Shown: positions 7,823 to 17,228, counted from the first letter of the stretch. The stretch: 64,000 bases of DNA from an uncultured Draconibacterium sp. (GCF_963676735.1 NZ_OY781464.1:2885001-2949000), one strand, 5' to 3'. Notes: generated by a model not told the origin, from the letters alone. Program-made: numbers and translations.

Positions 7823-10084
7823 ATGTTTGATTTAGACTTAGTAAAAAAAGTGTATTCAGAACTTCCGGAAAAGGTAAAGAAAGCCAAAGGGATTCTGAAC
7901 AAGCCAATGACTTACGCGGAAAAAATTCTTTATTCTCACCTGTTTGCAGCGCAGGAATTAGCTGCTTTTAACCGAGGAGCAGATTATGTTGATTTTGCTC
8001 CCGACCGGGTAGCCATGCAGGATGCAACTGCACAAATGGCCTTGCTTCAATTTATTAACTCCGGGAAAAAACGAACTGCAGTACCATCAACAGTACACTG
8101 CGACCACCTCATTCAGGCGCAGGTGGAAGGAAAAACCGACCTGTCAGTTTCAAAAAATGCCAATAAGGAAGTTTTTGATTTCCTGGAATCCGTTTCTAAT
8201 AAATACGGAATAGGTTTTTGGAAACCCGGAGCAGGAATTATACACCAAGTGGTTTTGGAAAACTATGCATTCCCCGGTGGAATGATGATTGGAACCGATT
8301 CGCACACCGTTAACGCGGGTGGCCTTGGAATGGTTGCCATTGGTGTAGGAGGTGCCGACGCCGTTGATGTTATGGCAGGAATGGCCTGGGAGTTGAAAAT
8401 GCCCAAAATGATAGGAGTAAAACTTACCGGCAAATTAAGTGGCTGGGCAGCACCCAAAGATGTGATTCTGAAAGTGGCCGGAATTCTTACCGTTAAAGGT
8501 GGTACCGGGGCCATTATCGAATATTTTGGTGAAGGTGCAAAATCGCTTTCGGCAACAGGAAAAGGAACCATTTGTAACATGGGCGCTGAGGTTGGTGCTA
8601 CCACCAGTATTTTTGCCTACGACGAAAGTATGGAACGTTACCTGCGGGCTACCGGACGTGCTGAAGTTGCTGAACTGGCCAATGGTGTAAAAGAACACCT
8701 TGATGCTGACCAGGAGGTGTATGCCAACCCTGAAAAATACTACGATGAAATTATTGAGATTAACCTCTCGGAACTGGAGCCACACATTAACGGGCCTTTC
8801 ACTCCCGACCGTGCCACGCCTGTTTCAAAAATGAAAGCAGAAGCAGAAGCTAATGGTTGGCCAATGGAAGTATCGGTTGGATTAATTGGTAGCTGCACCA
8901 ACTCTTCTTACGAAGACATTTCGCGTGCTGCATCAATTGCCAAACAAGCGGAAGAAAAAGGCCTGGTAACAAAAGCCGAATTTACTGTTACTCCCGGATC
9001 GGAACAGGTGCGTTACACCATCGAGCGTGATGGATTTATCGACACCTTCGAGAAAATTGGCGGAAAGGTATTTGCCAATGCGTGCGGTCCGTGTATCGGC
9101 CAATGGGCACGCCCCGGAGCCGAAAAAGGAGAAAAAAATACAATTGTTCATTCGTTTAACCGTAACTTCTCGAAACGGGCAGACGGTAACCCGAATACCC
9201 ACGCCTTTGTAACATCACCCGAGCTGGTAACTGCACTGGCTATTGCCGGACGTTTGGATTTTAATCCGGCAAGCGATACGCTTACCAATAAAGACGGAGT
9301 TGAAGTTAAACTCGACCTGCCTACAGGCGAAGAATTACCATCAAAAGGTTTTGACGTGGAAGACCCGGGCTACCAGGCACCGGCAGCCGATGGCGCAGGT
9401 GTATTTGTTAATGTTTCGCCCGAATCAAAGCGTTTGCAACTGCTGTCGCCTTTTGAAGCCTGGAGCGGAGAAAATATTTCGGGAGCCAAACTTTTAATAA
9501 AAGCACAGGGAAAATGTACTACCGACCACATTTCGATGGCCGGACCGTGGTTGCGTTTCCGTGGTCACCTCGATAACATTTCAAATAATATGCTGATTGG
9601 AGCTGTTAACGCTTTTAACGGCGAAACCAACAAGGTAAAAAACCAGCTTAACGGCGAATACGATGCGGTACCGGCCGTTCAACGCCAATACAAAGCAGAA
9701 GGTATTCCTACTGTTGTGGTTGGCGACCAAAATTATGGCGAAGGATCATCGCGCGAACATGCTGCAATGGAACCCCGTCATCTGGGAGTTAAAGCAGTAA
9801 TTGTAAAATCATTTGCGCGAATTCACGAAACGAACCTGAAAAAGCAGGGAATGCTGGGTTTAACTTTCGATAACGAGAACGATTACGACCTGATTAAAGA
9901 AGATGATACGTTTAACTTTGTTGATTTAGTTGATTTTGCTCCGGGCAAACAGCTCACCCTTGAGGTAGTACATACCGATGGTTCATCAGATGTAATAAAG
10001 CTGAATCACACTTATAATCAGCAACAAATTGAGTGGTTTAAAGCCGGTTCGGCCTTAAATCTAATCAAAGAACAAAATCAATAA
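7823..10084 (+). CDS. acnA: Aconitate hydratase, mitochondrial type
   Basis: The 753-residue protein converts citrate to isocitrate. The three cysteines that ligate the [4Fe-4S] cluster are C358 (GSCTNSS) and C421/C424 (ACGPCIG), the same numbers as in mature pig heart aconitase. STVHCDH, TDSHT and the swivelling C-terminal domain with GEGSSREHAA are also present. Length and motifs fit the mitochondrial-type AcnA lineage rather than the longer bacterial AcnA or AcnB. It heads a cluster encoding citrate to 2-oxoglutarate. Confidence 0.96.
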   Translation: MFDLDLVKKVYSELPEKVKKAKGILNKPMTYAEKILYSHLFAAQELAAFNRGADYVDFAPDRVAMQDATAQMALLQFINSGKKRTAVPSTVHCDHLIQAQVEGKTDLSVSKNANKEVFDFLESVSNKYGIGFWKPGAGIIHQVVLENYAFPGGMMIGTDSHTVNAGGLGMVAIGVGGADAVDVMAGMAWELKMPKMIGVKLTGKLSGWAAPKDVILKVAGILTVKGGTGAIIEYFGEGAKSLSATGKGTICNMGAEVGATTSIFAYDESMERYLRATGRAEVAELANGVKEHLDADQEVYANPEKYYDEIIEINLSELEPHINGPFTPDRATPVSKMKAEAEANGWPMEVSVGLIGSCTNSSYEDISRAASIAKQAEEKGLVTKAEFTVTPGSEQVRYTIERDGFIDTFEKIGGKVFANACGPCIGQWARPGAEKGEKNTIVHSFNRNFSKRADGNPNTHAFVTSPELVTALAIAGRLDFNPASDTLTNKDGVEVKLDLPTGEELPSKGFDVEDPGYQAPAADGAGVFVNVSPESKRLQLLSPFEAWSGENISGAKLLIKAQGKCTTDHISMAGPWLRFRGHLDNISNNMLIGAVNAFNGETNKVKNQLNGEYDAVPAVQRQYKAEGIPTVVVGDQNYGEGSSREHAAMEPRHLGVKAVIVKSFARIHETNLKKQGMLGLTFDNENDYDLIKEDDTFNFVDLVDFAPGKQLTLEVVHTDGSSDVIKLNHTYNQQQIEWFKAGSALNLIKEQNQ

Positions 10085-10100
10085 ACAATAAATTTAGGTC

Positions 10101-10129
10101 TGGGCAAGGCAGTAAAACTGCTTTGCCCA
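10101..10129 (+). terminator. Strong hairpin between acnA and the first IDH gene
   Basis: The arms TGGGCAAGGCAGT and ACTGCTTTGCCCA pair over 13 positions with one G-U pair and a three-base loop, starting 17 bases after the acnA stop. The sequence after it (TTCATAATTT) is not a clean T-run. It could be a weak terminator or a stabilising hairpin that lets acnA and icd messages differ in amount. Confidence 0.6.
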
Positions 10130-10171
10130 TTCATAATTTAATTATAACCAGTAAATTAATTTAATTCGACC

Positions 10172-11398
10172 ATGCAAAAAATCAAAGTTCAAAATCCTGT
10201 AGTGGAACTCGACGGCGATGAAATGACCCGGGTAATCTGGGATTTTATCAAACAAAAACTTATTCTGCCTTATCTTGATATTGATTTAAAATATTACGAT
10301 TTGGGAATGGAAAGCCGCGATGCCACCGACGATCAAATTACCATTGACGCAGCCAATGCGATAAGAAAATATGGCGTAGGTGTAAAATGTGCTACTATTA
10401 CTCCGGACGAAGCCCGGGTGGAAGAATTTGGTTTGAAAAAAATGTGGAAATCGCCAAACGGAACCATACGAAACATTTTGGGCGGAACAGTTTTTCGCGA
10501 ACCCATTATGATTTCGAACATACCACGTTTGGTGCCCGGTTGGAAACAACCCATTTGTATTGGTCGACATGCTTTTGGTGATCAGTATCGTGCTACTGAT
10601 TTTCTGACAAAAGGAAAAGGGAAACTAACCATCACTTTTACGCCCGAAGATGGCAGTGAGCCCATTTCGCACGATGTTTACGATTTTGAAGGAAACGGTT
10701 TGGCAATGGCCATGTACAACACCGACGAATCGATTATTGGTTTCGCCCGCTCGTGTATGAATCAGGCGCTTGACAAGGGTTGGCCGCTTTATATGTCGAC
10801 AAAAAACACGATTTTAAAAGCTTACGACGGCCGTTTTAAAGACCTGTTTCAAATGGTGTACGAAAATGAATTCAGAGAAAAATTTGAAGCCAAAAACATT
10901 TGGTACGAACACCGATTGATAGACGACATGGTAGCTGCCGCTCTGAAGTGGGAAGGTGGATTTGTTTGGGCCTGTAAAAACTACGATGGCGATGTGCAAA
11001 GCGACACCGTAGCACAAGGTTTTGGATCATTGGGATTAATGACCTCAACCCTGGTTACGCCCGATGGTAACACCATGGAAGCTGAAGCGGCACACGGAAC
11101 GGTGACACGCCATTTCCGCCAGCACCAGCAAGGTAAACCAACCTCAACAAATCCAATTGCATCAATTTTTGCCTGGACACGAGGTTTGGCCTTCCGCGGG
11201 AAACTGGATGGGAACCAGCCCTTAATCGATTTCTCTCATGCACTGGAGAAGGTGTGTATTGAAACGGTAGAATCGGGAAAAATGACAAAAGACCTGGCGC
11301 TGATTATTCATGGAAAAGCTTTAAAAGAAGAACATTTTCTAACAACAGAACAGTTTTTGGAAGCTTTGGATGAAAATTTACAAGCCAAGCTGAATTAG
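10172..11398 (+). CDS. icd: NADP-dependent isocitrate dehydrogenase, eukaryotic type
   Basis: The 408-residue enzyme oxidatively decarboxylates isocitrate. It belongs to the homodimeric IDH1/IDH2-like subfamily: VELDGDEMTRVIW at the N-terminus, SPNGTIRN substrate loop, and AEAAHGTVTRHF near the C-terminus. In this subfamily the arginine-histidine pair after HGTVT (here R313-H314) contacts the 2'-phosphate of NADP, so NADP specificity is predicted. It is 87 bases downstream of acnA. A second, distantly related IDH follows in the same cluster. Confidence 0.95.
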   Translation: MQKIKVQNPVVELDGDEMTRVIWDFIKQKLILPYLDIDLKYYDLGMESRDATDDQITIDAANAIRKYGVGVKCATITPDEARVEEFGLKKMWKSPNGTIRNILGGTVFREPIMISNIPRLVPGWKQPICIGRHAFGDQYRATDFLTKGKGKLTITFTPEDGSEPISHDVYDFEGNGLAMAMYNTDESIIGFARSCMNQALDKGWPLYMSTKNTILKAYDGRFKDLFQMVYENEFREKFEAKNIWYEHRLIDDMVAAALKWEGGFVWACKNYDGDVQSDTVAQGFGSLGLMTSTLVTPDGNTMEAEAAHGTVTRHFRQHQQGKPTSTNPIASIFAWTRGLAFRGKLDGNQPLIDFSHALEKVCIETVESGKMTKDLALIIHGKALKEEHFLTTEQFLEALDENLQAKLN

Positions 11399-11401
11399 GA
11401 A

Positions 11402-11470
11402 ATTGCTCGCTGATTGCGCAGATCACACAAATATCATTTCTGCGATAATCCGCGAAATCTGCGAGAAAAA
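11402..11470 (+). repeat. Left copy of a 69-bp direct repeat flanking the GxxExxY remnant
   Basis: This copy and the one at 11901-11969 agree at 64 of 69 positions in direct orientation. The repeat is itself internally repetitive, with the word TCTGCG and its complement CGCAGA recurring. Together they bracket the broken GxxExxY gene exactly, one just before its start and one just after its stop. The pair looks like a moved unit or a recombination scar. Confidence 0.85.
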
Positions 11471-11500
11471 GATACGAGGGACAAAATAACTAAAAGCAGA

Positions 11501-11884
11501 ATGGAAAAAATTGAAAATCAAATTTCCTATGACGTAAGAGGAGCGATTTTCAAAGTGTACAATTCATTGGGACCGGGACTTTTTGAGTCGGTGTACGAAA
11601 CTGCTTTAAGTTAGGAAATTGAAAAATTTGGATACACTGTAAAACGACAAGTGGCACTGCCATTTGTATACGAAGAAATAAAGTTTGAGCAGGGATTCAT
11701 AATTGACATTTTGGTAGAAGATAAAGTTATTATCGGGTTAAAATCAGTTAAGGCTTTGACAGATGTTCATTACAAACAAGTTTTGACTTATCTGAAGCTA
11801 TCTGATAAAAAACTTGGAATCTTGGTAAATTTCAATTCGGATCACATTTCAAACAATATTAAAAGGATAGTAAACAACTTATAA
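11501..11884 (+). pseudogene. GxxExxY (PDDEXK_3 nuclease-like) gene with an in-frame stop
   Basis: Reading from ATG 11501 gives the GxxExxY family: SLGPGLFESVYETAL contains the name motif, followed by the QVALPFVYEE and GFIIDILVEDKV strands and a LTDVHYKQVLTYLKL helix. A TAG at 11612-11614 interrupts the frame at a position where relatives have a tyrosine or similar; the frame then continues unbroken to 11884. The E-L-K catalytic triplet of this nuclease-like fold reads G-L-K here (VIIGLKSVK). Two independent lesions indicate an inactive gene rather than a read error. Confidence 0.8.
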
Positions 11885-11900
11885 AGTAGCTGATAAAAAA

Positions 11901-11969
11901 ATTACTGGCTGATTGCGCAGATAACGCAAATATTATTTCTGCGATAATCCGCGAAATCTGCGAGAAAAA
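11901..11969 (+). repeat. Right copy of the 69-bp direct repeat
   Basis: This is the partner of the copy at 11402-11470, with five mismatches over 69 bases. It ends nine bases before the start of the second IDH gene, so the insertion or duplication sits tightly between two metabolic genes. Confidence 0.85.
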
Positions 11970-11977
11970 ATAAGTAT

Positions 11978-13243
11978 ATGACACAAAAAACCAAAATAAT
12001 CAACGGGAAGCTGGTTGTACCGGATTATCCCACCATACCTTTTATTGAAGGAGACGGAATTGGAAAGGATATCACCGGTCCATCGCAACGGGTAATTGAT
12101 GCTGCTGTAGCAAAAGCCTATGGCGATACGAAAAAAATTACCTGGAAAGAAGTGCTGGCCGGAGAAAAAGCCTACCACCAAGTTGGAAGTTACCTTCCCG
12201 ACGAAACAATTGAGGCTTTTAAAGAATACCTTATAGGAATAAAAGGTCCGTTACAAACACCGGTTGGCGGAGGTATACGTTCGCTTAATGTAGCTTTACG
12301 TCAAACGCTCGACCTGTATGTTTGTGTGCGCCCCGTGCGCTGGTTTAAAGGCGTACCCTCGCCTATCCGTTACCCGTCGATGGTTGACATGCACATTTTC
12401 CGTGAGAATACCGAAGACATTTATGCCGGTATTGAATACATGGTAGGTGATGAACAAACCAAAAGATTCCGCGATTTTCTGATTAATGAAATGGGGGTAG
12501 ACCAGGTGCGTTTCCCAGAATCATCGTCGTTTGGCGTAAAACCCATATCAAAAGACGGATCGGAACGCTTAACAAAAGCGGCTATCGAATATGCTATTGA
12601 TCGCCAGTTGCCATCGGTTACCATTGTTCATAAAGGAAATATTATGAAATTTACCGAAGGAGCATTTAAAAACTGGAGTTATGATTTGGCAGAAAGTGAA
12701 TTTGCCGAACAAACTTTTACCTGGCGTCAGTATGAAGCCCTGAAAAAAGATAAGGGAGAACTGGATGCCAACAAAGCTTTGGACGAAGCCAAAAAGGCCG
12801 GAAAGGTAATTGTTAAAGACTGTATTACTGATGCATTTCTTCAGGAGTCGCTATTACACCCATGGGATCATTCGGTTATTGCAACCATGAACCTGAACGG
12901 CGATTACGTATCCGACCAATTGGCAGCAATGGTTGGCGGTATTGGTATTTCGCCGGGAGCCAACATTAATTACCAAAGTGGTTATGCCATTTTTGAAGCT
13001 ACCCACGGAACAGCTCCAAACATTGCCGGAACAGGTAAAGCAAACCCCGGCTCGCTTATCCTTTCGGCGGTTATGATGCTGGAATACATGGGCTGGCAAG
13101 ACGCAGCAGAACATGTTTACGATGCCATGGAGCACGTGTTTGCCAAACGGAAAGTAACCAGCGACCTGCATGCGCAGATGGAGGGAGCTACCCTGCTGAG
13201 TACTTCGGAATTTGCCGACGCCATAATTAAAAATATGCATTAA
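11978..13243 (+). CDS. icd2: Isocitrate dehydrogenase, E. coli Icd type, predicted NAD-dependent
   Basis: The 421-residue protein is of the E. coli Icd/IPMDH type: FIEGDGIGKDI, TPVGGGIRSLNVALRQ substrate loop, FRENTEDIYAG, and HGTAPNIAG. With a constant offset of four residues to E. coli Icd, the NADP-contacting positions K344, Y345, V351, Y391 and R395 are N348, I349, A355, S395 and A399 here. Loss of all five, with Ile at the second position as in NAD-using relatives, predicts NAD specificity. The serine of the GGGIRS loop, phosphorylated in enterobacteria, is retained. Confidence 0.93.
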   Translation: MTQKTKIINGKLVVPDYPTIPFIEGDGIGKDITGPSQRVIDAAVAKAYGDTKKITWKEVLAGEKAYHQVGSYLPDETIEAFKEYLIGIKGPLQTPVGGGIRSLNVALRQTLDLYVCVRPVRWFKGVPSPIRYPSMVDMHIFRENTEDIYAGIEYMVGDEQTKRFRDFLINEMGVDQVRFPESSSFGVKPISKDGSERLTKAAIEYAIDRQLPSVTIVHKGNIMKFTEGAFKNWSYDLAESEFAEQTFTWRQYEALKKDKGELDANKALDEAKKAGKVIVKDCITDAFLQESLLHPWDHSVIATMNLNGDYVSDQLAAMVGGIGISPGANINYQSGYAIFEATHGTAPNIAGTGKANPGSLILSAVMMLEYMGWQDAAEHVYDAMEHVFAKRKVTSDLHAQMEGATLLSTSEFADAIIKNMH

Positions 13244-13268
13244 TAAAATAAATCAATAACTATAACAA

Positions 13269-14588
13269 ATGGAATACATTAAGTACAGATTTTATCAGAA
13301 AGCGAATAAGTGCGCTAAGGAGTTCCAAAGACTCAAAAGTGAGCATGCTGATGTGGTTTTGGGTGAAGTAACACTCGGACAAGTATTAACGGGAATGAAA
13401 GGTATACCTTTGCTGGTAACCGATACCTCTAAACTCGACCCGGAAGAGGGCATACGTTTTAAAGGTTATTCAATTCCTGAATTGCAGGAAAAACTTCCAA
13501 AAATTAATCCGGATGGAGAACCACTTCCCGAAGGCTTGTTTTACCTGATGCTGATTGGCGAAATACCATCGCAGGAAGATGCCATTAACTTGTCGAAAGA
13601 CTGGTCGACACGTTCGCACGTACCTCAGCATGTTTTTGATGTAATTGATGCAATGCCAAAAACATCAAAACCAATGACCCAGTTTAGTGCGGCTATTGTA
13701 TCTATGGCAACCGAATCGATTTTTCAGAAAGCTTACCGCGCAGGAGTTGGTAAAAAATTCTACTGGGATGCTACTTACGAAGATGTAATGAACCTGATTG
13801 CCCGTTTACCACGTATTGCGGCATACATTTATCGCCGTCAGTTCCACAACGGTCATCATATTGAACCAAATCCGCGTTTAGACTGGGCCGGTAACCTGGC
13901 GCACATGATGGGTTTTGACTCGGAAGATATTCGTCGCTTATTCCGTTTGTATATGATTATTCACGCCGACCACGAGGGAGGAAACGTATCGGCACATACA
14001 GCACACCTGGTAGGCTCGGCTTTAAGTAATCCGTACTACGCCTATTCGGCTGCAATGAACGGGTTGGCAGGTCCCTTACACGGTTTTGCCAACCAGGATG
14101 TAATTTTCTGGATGTTCCAGATGATTGAAGACCTGGATACCGATACGCCAACCGACGAGCAGGTAGCCGCTTACTGTAAAAAAACACTGGAAGAAGGTCG
14201 GGTAATACCGGGGTACGGACATGCTGTTTTACGCAAAACCGACCCACGTTTTACCGCTCAGCAAGAATTTGCCAACAAGTACATCAAAGAAGATAAGATG
14301 GTTAACCTGGCTAACCAGTTGTACCGCGTGGTTCCACCAATTTTAGGCTCGGTAGGAAAAATTAAAAATCCATGGCCAAACGTTGATGCTTACAGCGGAT
14401 CGTTGCTCTACCACTACGGAATTAAAGAATATACTTTCTATACCGTATTGTTTGGCGTATCGCGTGCACTGGGCGTTTTAGCTTCGTTAATTAACGACCG
14501 CATTTACGGAATGCCGATTGAGCGGCCAACCTCGCACCCTTTAAGCTGGTTTAAAGAACAAGCTGAAGGAAAAGGAACTGATTGCTGA
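13269..14588 (+). CDS. gltA: Citrate synthase, mitochondrial (si) type
   Basis: The 439-residue protein condenses oxaloacetate and acetyl-CoA. Catalytic residues can be read as H271 (GPLHGFAN), H318 (GYGHAVL) and D373 (NVDAYSG), close to H274, H320 and D375 of the pig enzyme. HADHEGGNVSAHT is also typical of the mitochondrial-type lineage. It closes the cluster, 25 bases after the second IDH, and is followed by a clear terminator. Confidence 0.95.
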   Translation: MEYIKYRFYQKANKCAKEFQRLKSEHADVVLGEVTLGQVLTGMKGIPLLVTDTSKLDPEEGIRFKGYSIPELQEKLPKINPDGEPLPEGLFYLMLIGEIPSQEDAINLSKDWSTRSHVPQHVFDVIDAMPKTSKPMTQFSAAIVSMATESIFQKAYRAGVGKKFYWDATYEDVMNLIARLPRIAAYIYRRQFHNGHHIEPNPRLDWAGNLAHMMGFDSEDIRRLFRLYMIIHADHEGGNVSAHTAHLVGSALSNPYYAYSAAMNGLAGPLHGFANQDVIFWMFQMIEDLDTDTPTDEQVAAYCKKTLEEGRVIPGYGHAVLRKTDPRFTAQQEFANKYIKEDKMVNLANQLYRVVPPILGSVGKIKNPWPNVDAYSGSLLYHYGIKEYTFYTVLFGVSRALGVLASLINDRIYGMPIERPTSHPLSWFKEQAEGKGTDC

Positions 14589-14611
14589 TAAATTGCAACG
14601 AGATAATGAAG

Positions 14612-14637
14612 AAAGCCGGGAAAACCCGGCTTTTTTT
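14612..14637 (+). terminator. Rho-independent terminator after citrate synthase
   Basis: The stem AGCCGGG/CCCGGCT (14614-14620 with 14625-14631) has an AAAA loop and is flanked by AA and a run of seven T. It lies 23 bases after the gltA stop and ends the TCA cluster. Confidence 0.93.
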
Positions 14638-14728
14638 ATGCAGTTTTGGTATTAAATATTTTTTCGAATGTACACCTTTTGTTGTAAACGTGCAGCAAAT
14701 CAGCTCTTTTACAGCCCACCGGATTCAA

Positions 14729-15850
14729 TCAGTCTACTTTTTCAACTGAAGTTTTTTTGCCGCGAAGCCAGTTTAACGACACACGTACAAACACATTGTC
14801 GCTGTAGTCATCCTTTTCAAAAATCAGCCCAATGTCTCCATTGGCAAGTACTGTCATCGACGAATAAGCCGCACTTCCCTCGTAAATAGTTTTACCTTCC
14901 GACCAGCTAACTCCTTCATCATAGCTTATTCTTACGGTCAGGTTCTTTCGTTCGGTTTTATGGTTGGCATGGGCAAACAAAAGTATCTCAGTGCTATCTC
15001 CATCTACTTCAGAGTTGTATCGAATAAGGCTAGCATTGCAGCCGGGGTCAATTAGCGAAGAGTCAGCCGTGCTTATCCAGGTTTTTCCTTCATCACCAGA
15101 TCGGTGAATAAACCGCATACCGGCCTTATTTACCCTACTGTTTACCATCCAGCTACCATCACTTAATTCTACTATTTTCGATTCGTCGGCAGGTTTTAAC
15201 GGTGTTTCAATCAGCTGCCAGCTTTTACCATGGTTATTACTTTCGAAAATAAATAAGCCTTTTTGCAAATTCACCACGGTGTGCAATAATTTACCTGAAC
15301 GGGTTTGAAAACCACGCCCCGATGTTATAAACTTAAAATCGGTATGCCAACCTGGTTTTGTAATTTGCGAAGTAATGTCCTCAGGTTCACTCCATGTTTT
15401 TCCGTTATCGGTACTCCGTGTTACCTTTAAATAATACACATCTTTTTCATGAGCCAAATCCATGTAATTAAAAAACAAAAAGATTTCACCGGTGGTCTTA
15501 TCTACAAGCAAAGAAGGGTCGGAAGCCGATTGTCCAAACGGATAATCAACCACCCTTTCAGTGGCCAACCAGGTGTTTCCATTATCGGTACTGCGCCTGA
15601 TGACAATATTAATATCCTTGCTCCATTTTAAATCGCCACACGATGGCACGCGCTCATCAATAGCTGCAATTACATCGCCATTGGTAGCTGTTGCCAGTGC
15701 CGGTATCCGGTAGCACGAAACACCTTCGTGCGGGTCTGCACGAAACAATCGGGTAAAATGCAGGCCTTTTTCTACCGTTGTTTCTTGGGCAGTTTGTCCG
15801 TAGCCTAATGCCCATAAAAAGCCGAAAAGAATAGAGAAATATAGTTTCAT
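14729..15850 (-). CDS. Secreted exo-alpha-sialidase (GH33-like, BNR repeats)
   Basis: The 373-residue protein has a signal peptide (FGFLWALGYG) and the neuraminidase signature CYRIPALA near residue 46. Four Asp-box repeats follow: STDNGNTW, STDNGKTW, SGDEGKTW and SYDEGVSW. These features define a six-bladed propeller sialidase that would release terminal sialic acid from glycoconjugates outside the cytoplasm. The size matches single-domain Bacteroidota enzymes. It would fit upstream of the GH92 mannosidases in host-glycan use, although it is 11 kb away. Confidence 0.88.
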   Translation of the reverse strand: MKLYFSILFGFLWALGYGQTAQETTVEKGLHFTRLFRADPHEGVSCYRIPALATATNGDVIAAIDERVPSCGDLKWSKDINIVIRRSTDNGNTWLATERVVDYPFGQSASDPSLLVDKTTGEIFLFFNYMDLAHEKDVYYLKVTRSTDNGKTWSEPEDITSQITKPGWHTDFKFITSGRGFQTRSGKLLHTVVNLQKGLFIFESNNHGKSWQLIETPLKPADESKIVELSDGSWMVNSRVNKAGMRFIHRSGDEGKTWISTADSSLIDPGCNASLIRYNSEVDGDSTEILLFAHANHKTERKNLTVRISYDEGVSWSEGKTIYEGSAAYSSMTVLANGDIGLIFEKDDYSDNVFVRVSLNWLRGKKTSVEKVD

Positions 15851-15898
15851 GGTAGTTGTTTTTATGTAAAAGACGAGTTTCGTGCCTGTAATTTGATT

Positions 15899-16984
15899 TT
15901 ACAAGTTATGTTTTTCAAAAAACACGGCCAAAATACCGGTCAATTTCTGCGGACTTTCAATGGCAGGACAATGGCCAACTCCGGGAATAATGTGCAACTC
16001 CTTTTTGTTTTTTGGTAATCCCGTAAGGGCATTGTAGATTAATGCTGCATGCCCGGTACCAACCACGTAATCAAATTCTCCCTGAACCACAATGGTGGGT
16101 GTTTTTATCTGCTTCAGCTCCGGCTCGATATTCATAGTATTGTAAGATGGCGTATTTCGGAACGCAGCATTTACAATTTCTGCCTTTTCTGCAAGCCGGG
16201 CGTATTCTTCTTCCGAATAGTTCATCAGGCGCATTAAGGCAGTATCCTCAACAACATCCTGGTAGGAGATAATCCGCGAAGTATCGGCGAAATAAGCATT
16301 AAAGCCAAGTTTTGGCGGCACCTCATGTTTCATCCAGTTTACATCGGTATGAAAGCGCGAAAAGTTACTGTTTTTTATACGTTCCAATTCTGCCATAATA
16401 AGTTTCAACTCTGGTTTTTGTTCTTCAGAGTTACTGCTTAGAAGCAATTCTTTCGCTCTTTTTAGTTCAAAGTTAATGAGCGAGTGGTTTTGATAATGGC
16501 TATTCACTTTTCCATCAATACAAGCATAAGCCCGTACCTTATCTTGTTGGTTTAACAGGTACAAAAAACCGTACATCCCGCCCCATGAGGTTCCCATAAG
16601 ATTTACTTTTTCTTTCCGGTACCTGCTGCGCAAGGTATCAATCACCACATCCAAATCTTCAAGATATTGTTCGACGGTAAGCAATGAGGTATCTGAACAG
16701 TTCCACGATTTACCACATCCGCGCTGGTCTAAATACGCCACCAGAAACTTATCCTCCAATCCGGGGCCCATTAATTTTATGTCGATACCCGAGTAACCAC
16801 CCGGACCGCCGTGCAAATTTACCAGCAAAGGTTTTTCAGGGTTTCCGCGTACACGAACATACAGCGCTGATTGAGGTACGTTAACCAGTAGTTCATCGTC
16901 GGTAGTTTTTGTTTTACTGCACGAAAAAAATACCAGTAGCAGAGCAATAGTACGAAGTAAGAACAGGAACTTAAATCTATTCAT
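15899..16984 (-). CDS. Prolyl-aminopeptidase-like alpha/beta hydrolase, lipoprotein
   Basis: The 361-residue protein has a lipoprotein signal (LLVFFSC). Its hydrolase fold shows the oxyanion HGGPGG motif, DQRGCGKSW, and the nucleophile elbow GTSWGG. The C-terminal histidine lies in GVGHCPAIE. HGGPGG with DQRGCG is characteristic of MEROPS S33 proline iminopeptidases. It is probably a membrane-anchored periplasmic peptidase or esterase. Gene order places it directly upstream of the sialidase on the same strand. Confidence 0.8.
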   Translation of the reverse strand: MNRFKFLFLLRTIALLLVFFSCSKTKTTDDELLVNVPQSALYVRVRGNPEKPLLVNLHGGPGGYSGIDIKLMGPGLEDKFLVAYLDQRGCGKSWNCSDTSLLTVEQYLEDLDVVIDTLRSRYRKEKVNLMGTSWGGMYGFLYLLNQQDKVRAYACIDGKVNSHYQNHSLINFELKRAKELLLSSNSEEQKPELKLIMAELERIKNSNFSRFHTDVNWMKHEVPPKLGFNAYFADTSRIISYQDVVEDTALMRLMNYSEEEYARLAEKAEIVNAAFRNTPSYNTMNIEPELKQIKTPTIVVQGEFDYVVGTGHAALIYNALTGLPKNKKELHIIPGVGHCPAIESPQKLTGILAVFFEKHNL

Positions 16985-17083
16985 TTTATCTGTTTTTTAT
17001 TTGCTGTTACCTTTTTGACCCCCGGCCTGTTACCCCGGTTGGAGTTTATAATGTATTCTTTATATCCTTGCTTGTTTTTTGAA

Positions 17084-17218
17084 TTTAACGGTTGGTACAT
17101 GTTGCTGTAGCGGATTTCGGAGCTTCGTTCCTGTCCGCGAGGACGGAACGATGATGTGAGAGCTGCGGCTTGCAAACCACCAAACCCCGCTATGCAATAT
17201 GGCACTTTGTTGTGCGTA
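17084..17218 (-). repeat. attC-like imperfect palindrome C (downstream of the 142-aa gene)
   Basis: Arms TACATGTTGCTGTAGCGG (17096-17113) and CCGCTATGCAATATGGC (17187-17203) are imperfect inverted repeats around a variable centre. The outer end GTTGTGCGTA (17209-17218) is the complement, with one inserted base, of TACGCACCAAC (17694-17704) at the front of the same cassette. The other end reads AACGGTT. This is the last site of the array in the minus direction. Confidence 0.6.
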
Positions 17219-17228
17219 GTTTTTTTGT

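Noticed and set aside
11651..11884. Separate 77-aa gene
   Set aside because: It is in frame with the upstream part across a single TAG and is the C-terminal half of the GxxExxY pseudogene.
16981..17205. 74-aa minus-strand frame
   Set aside because: It runs through the palindromic site C and has no family features; it is explained by the repeat.
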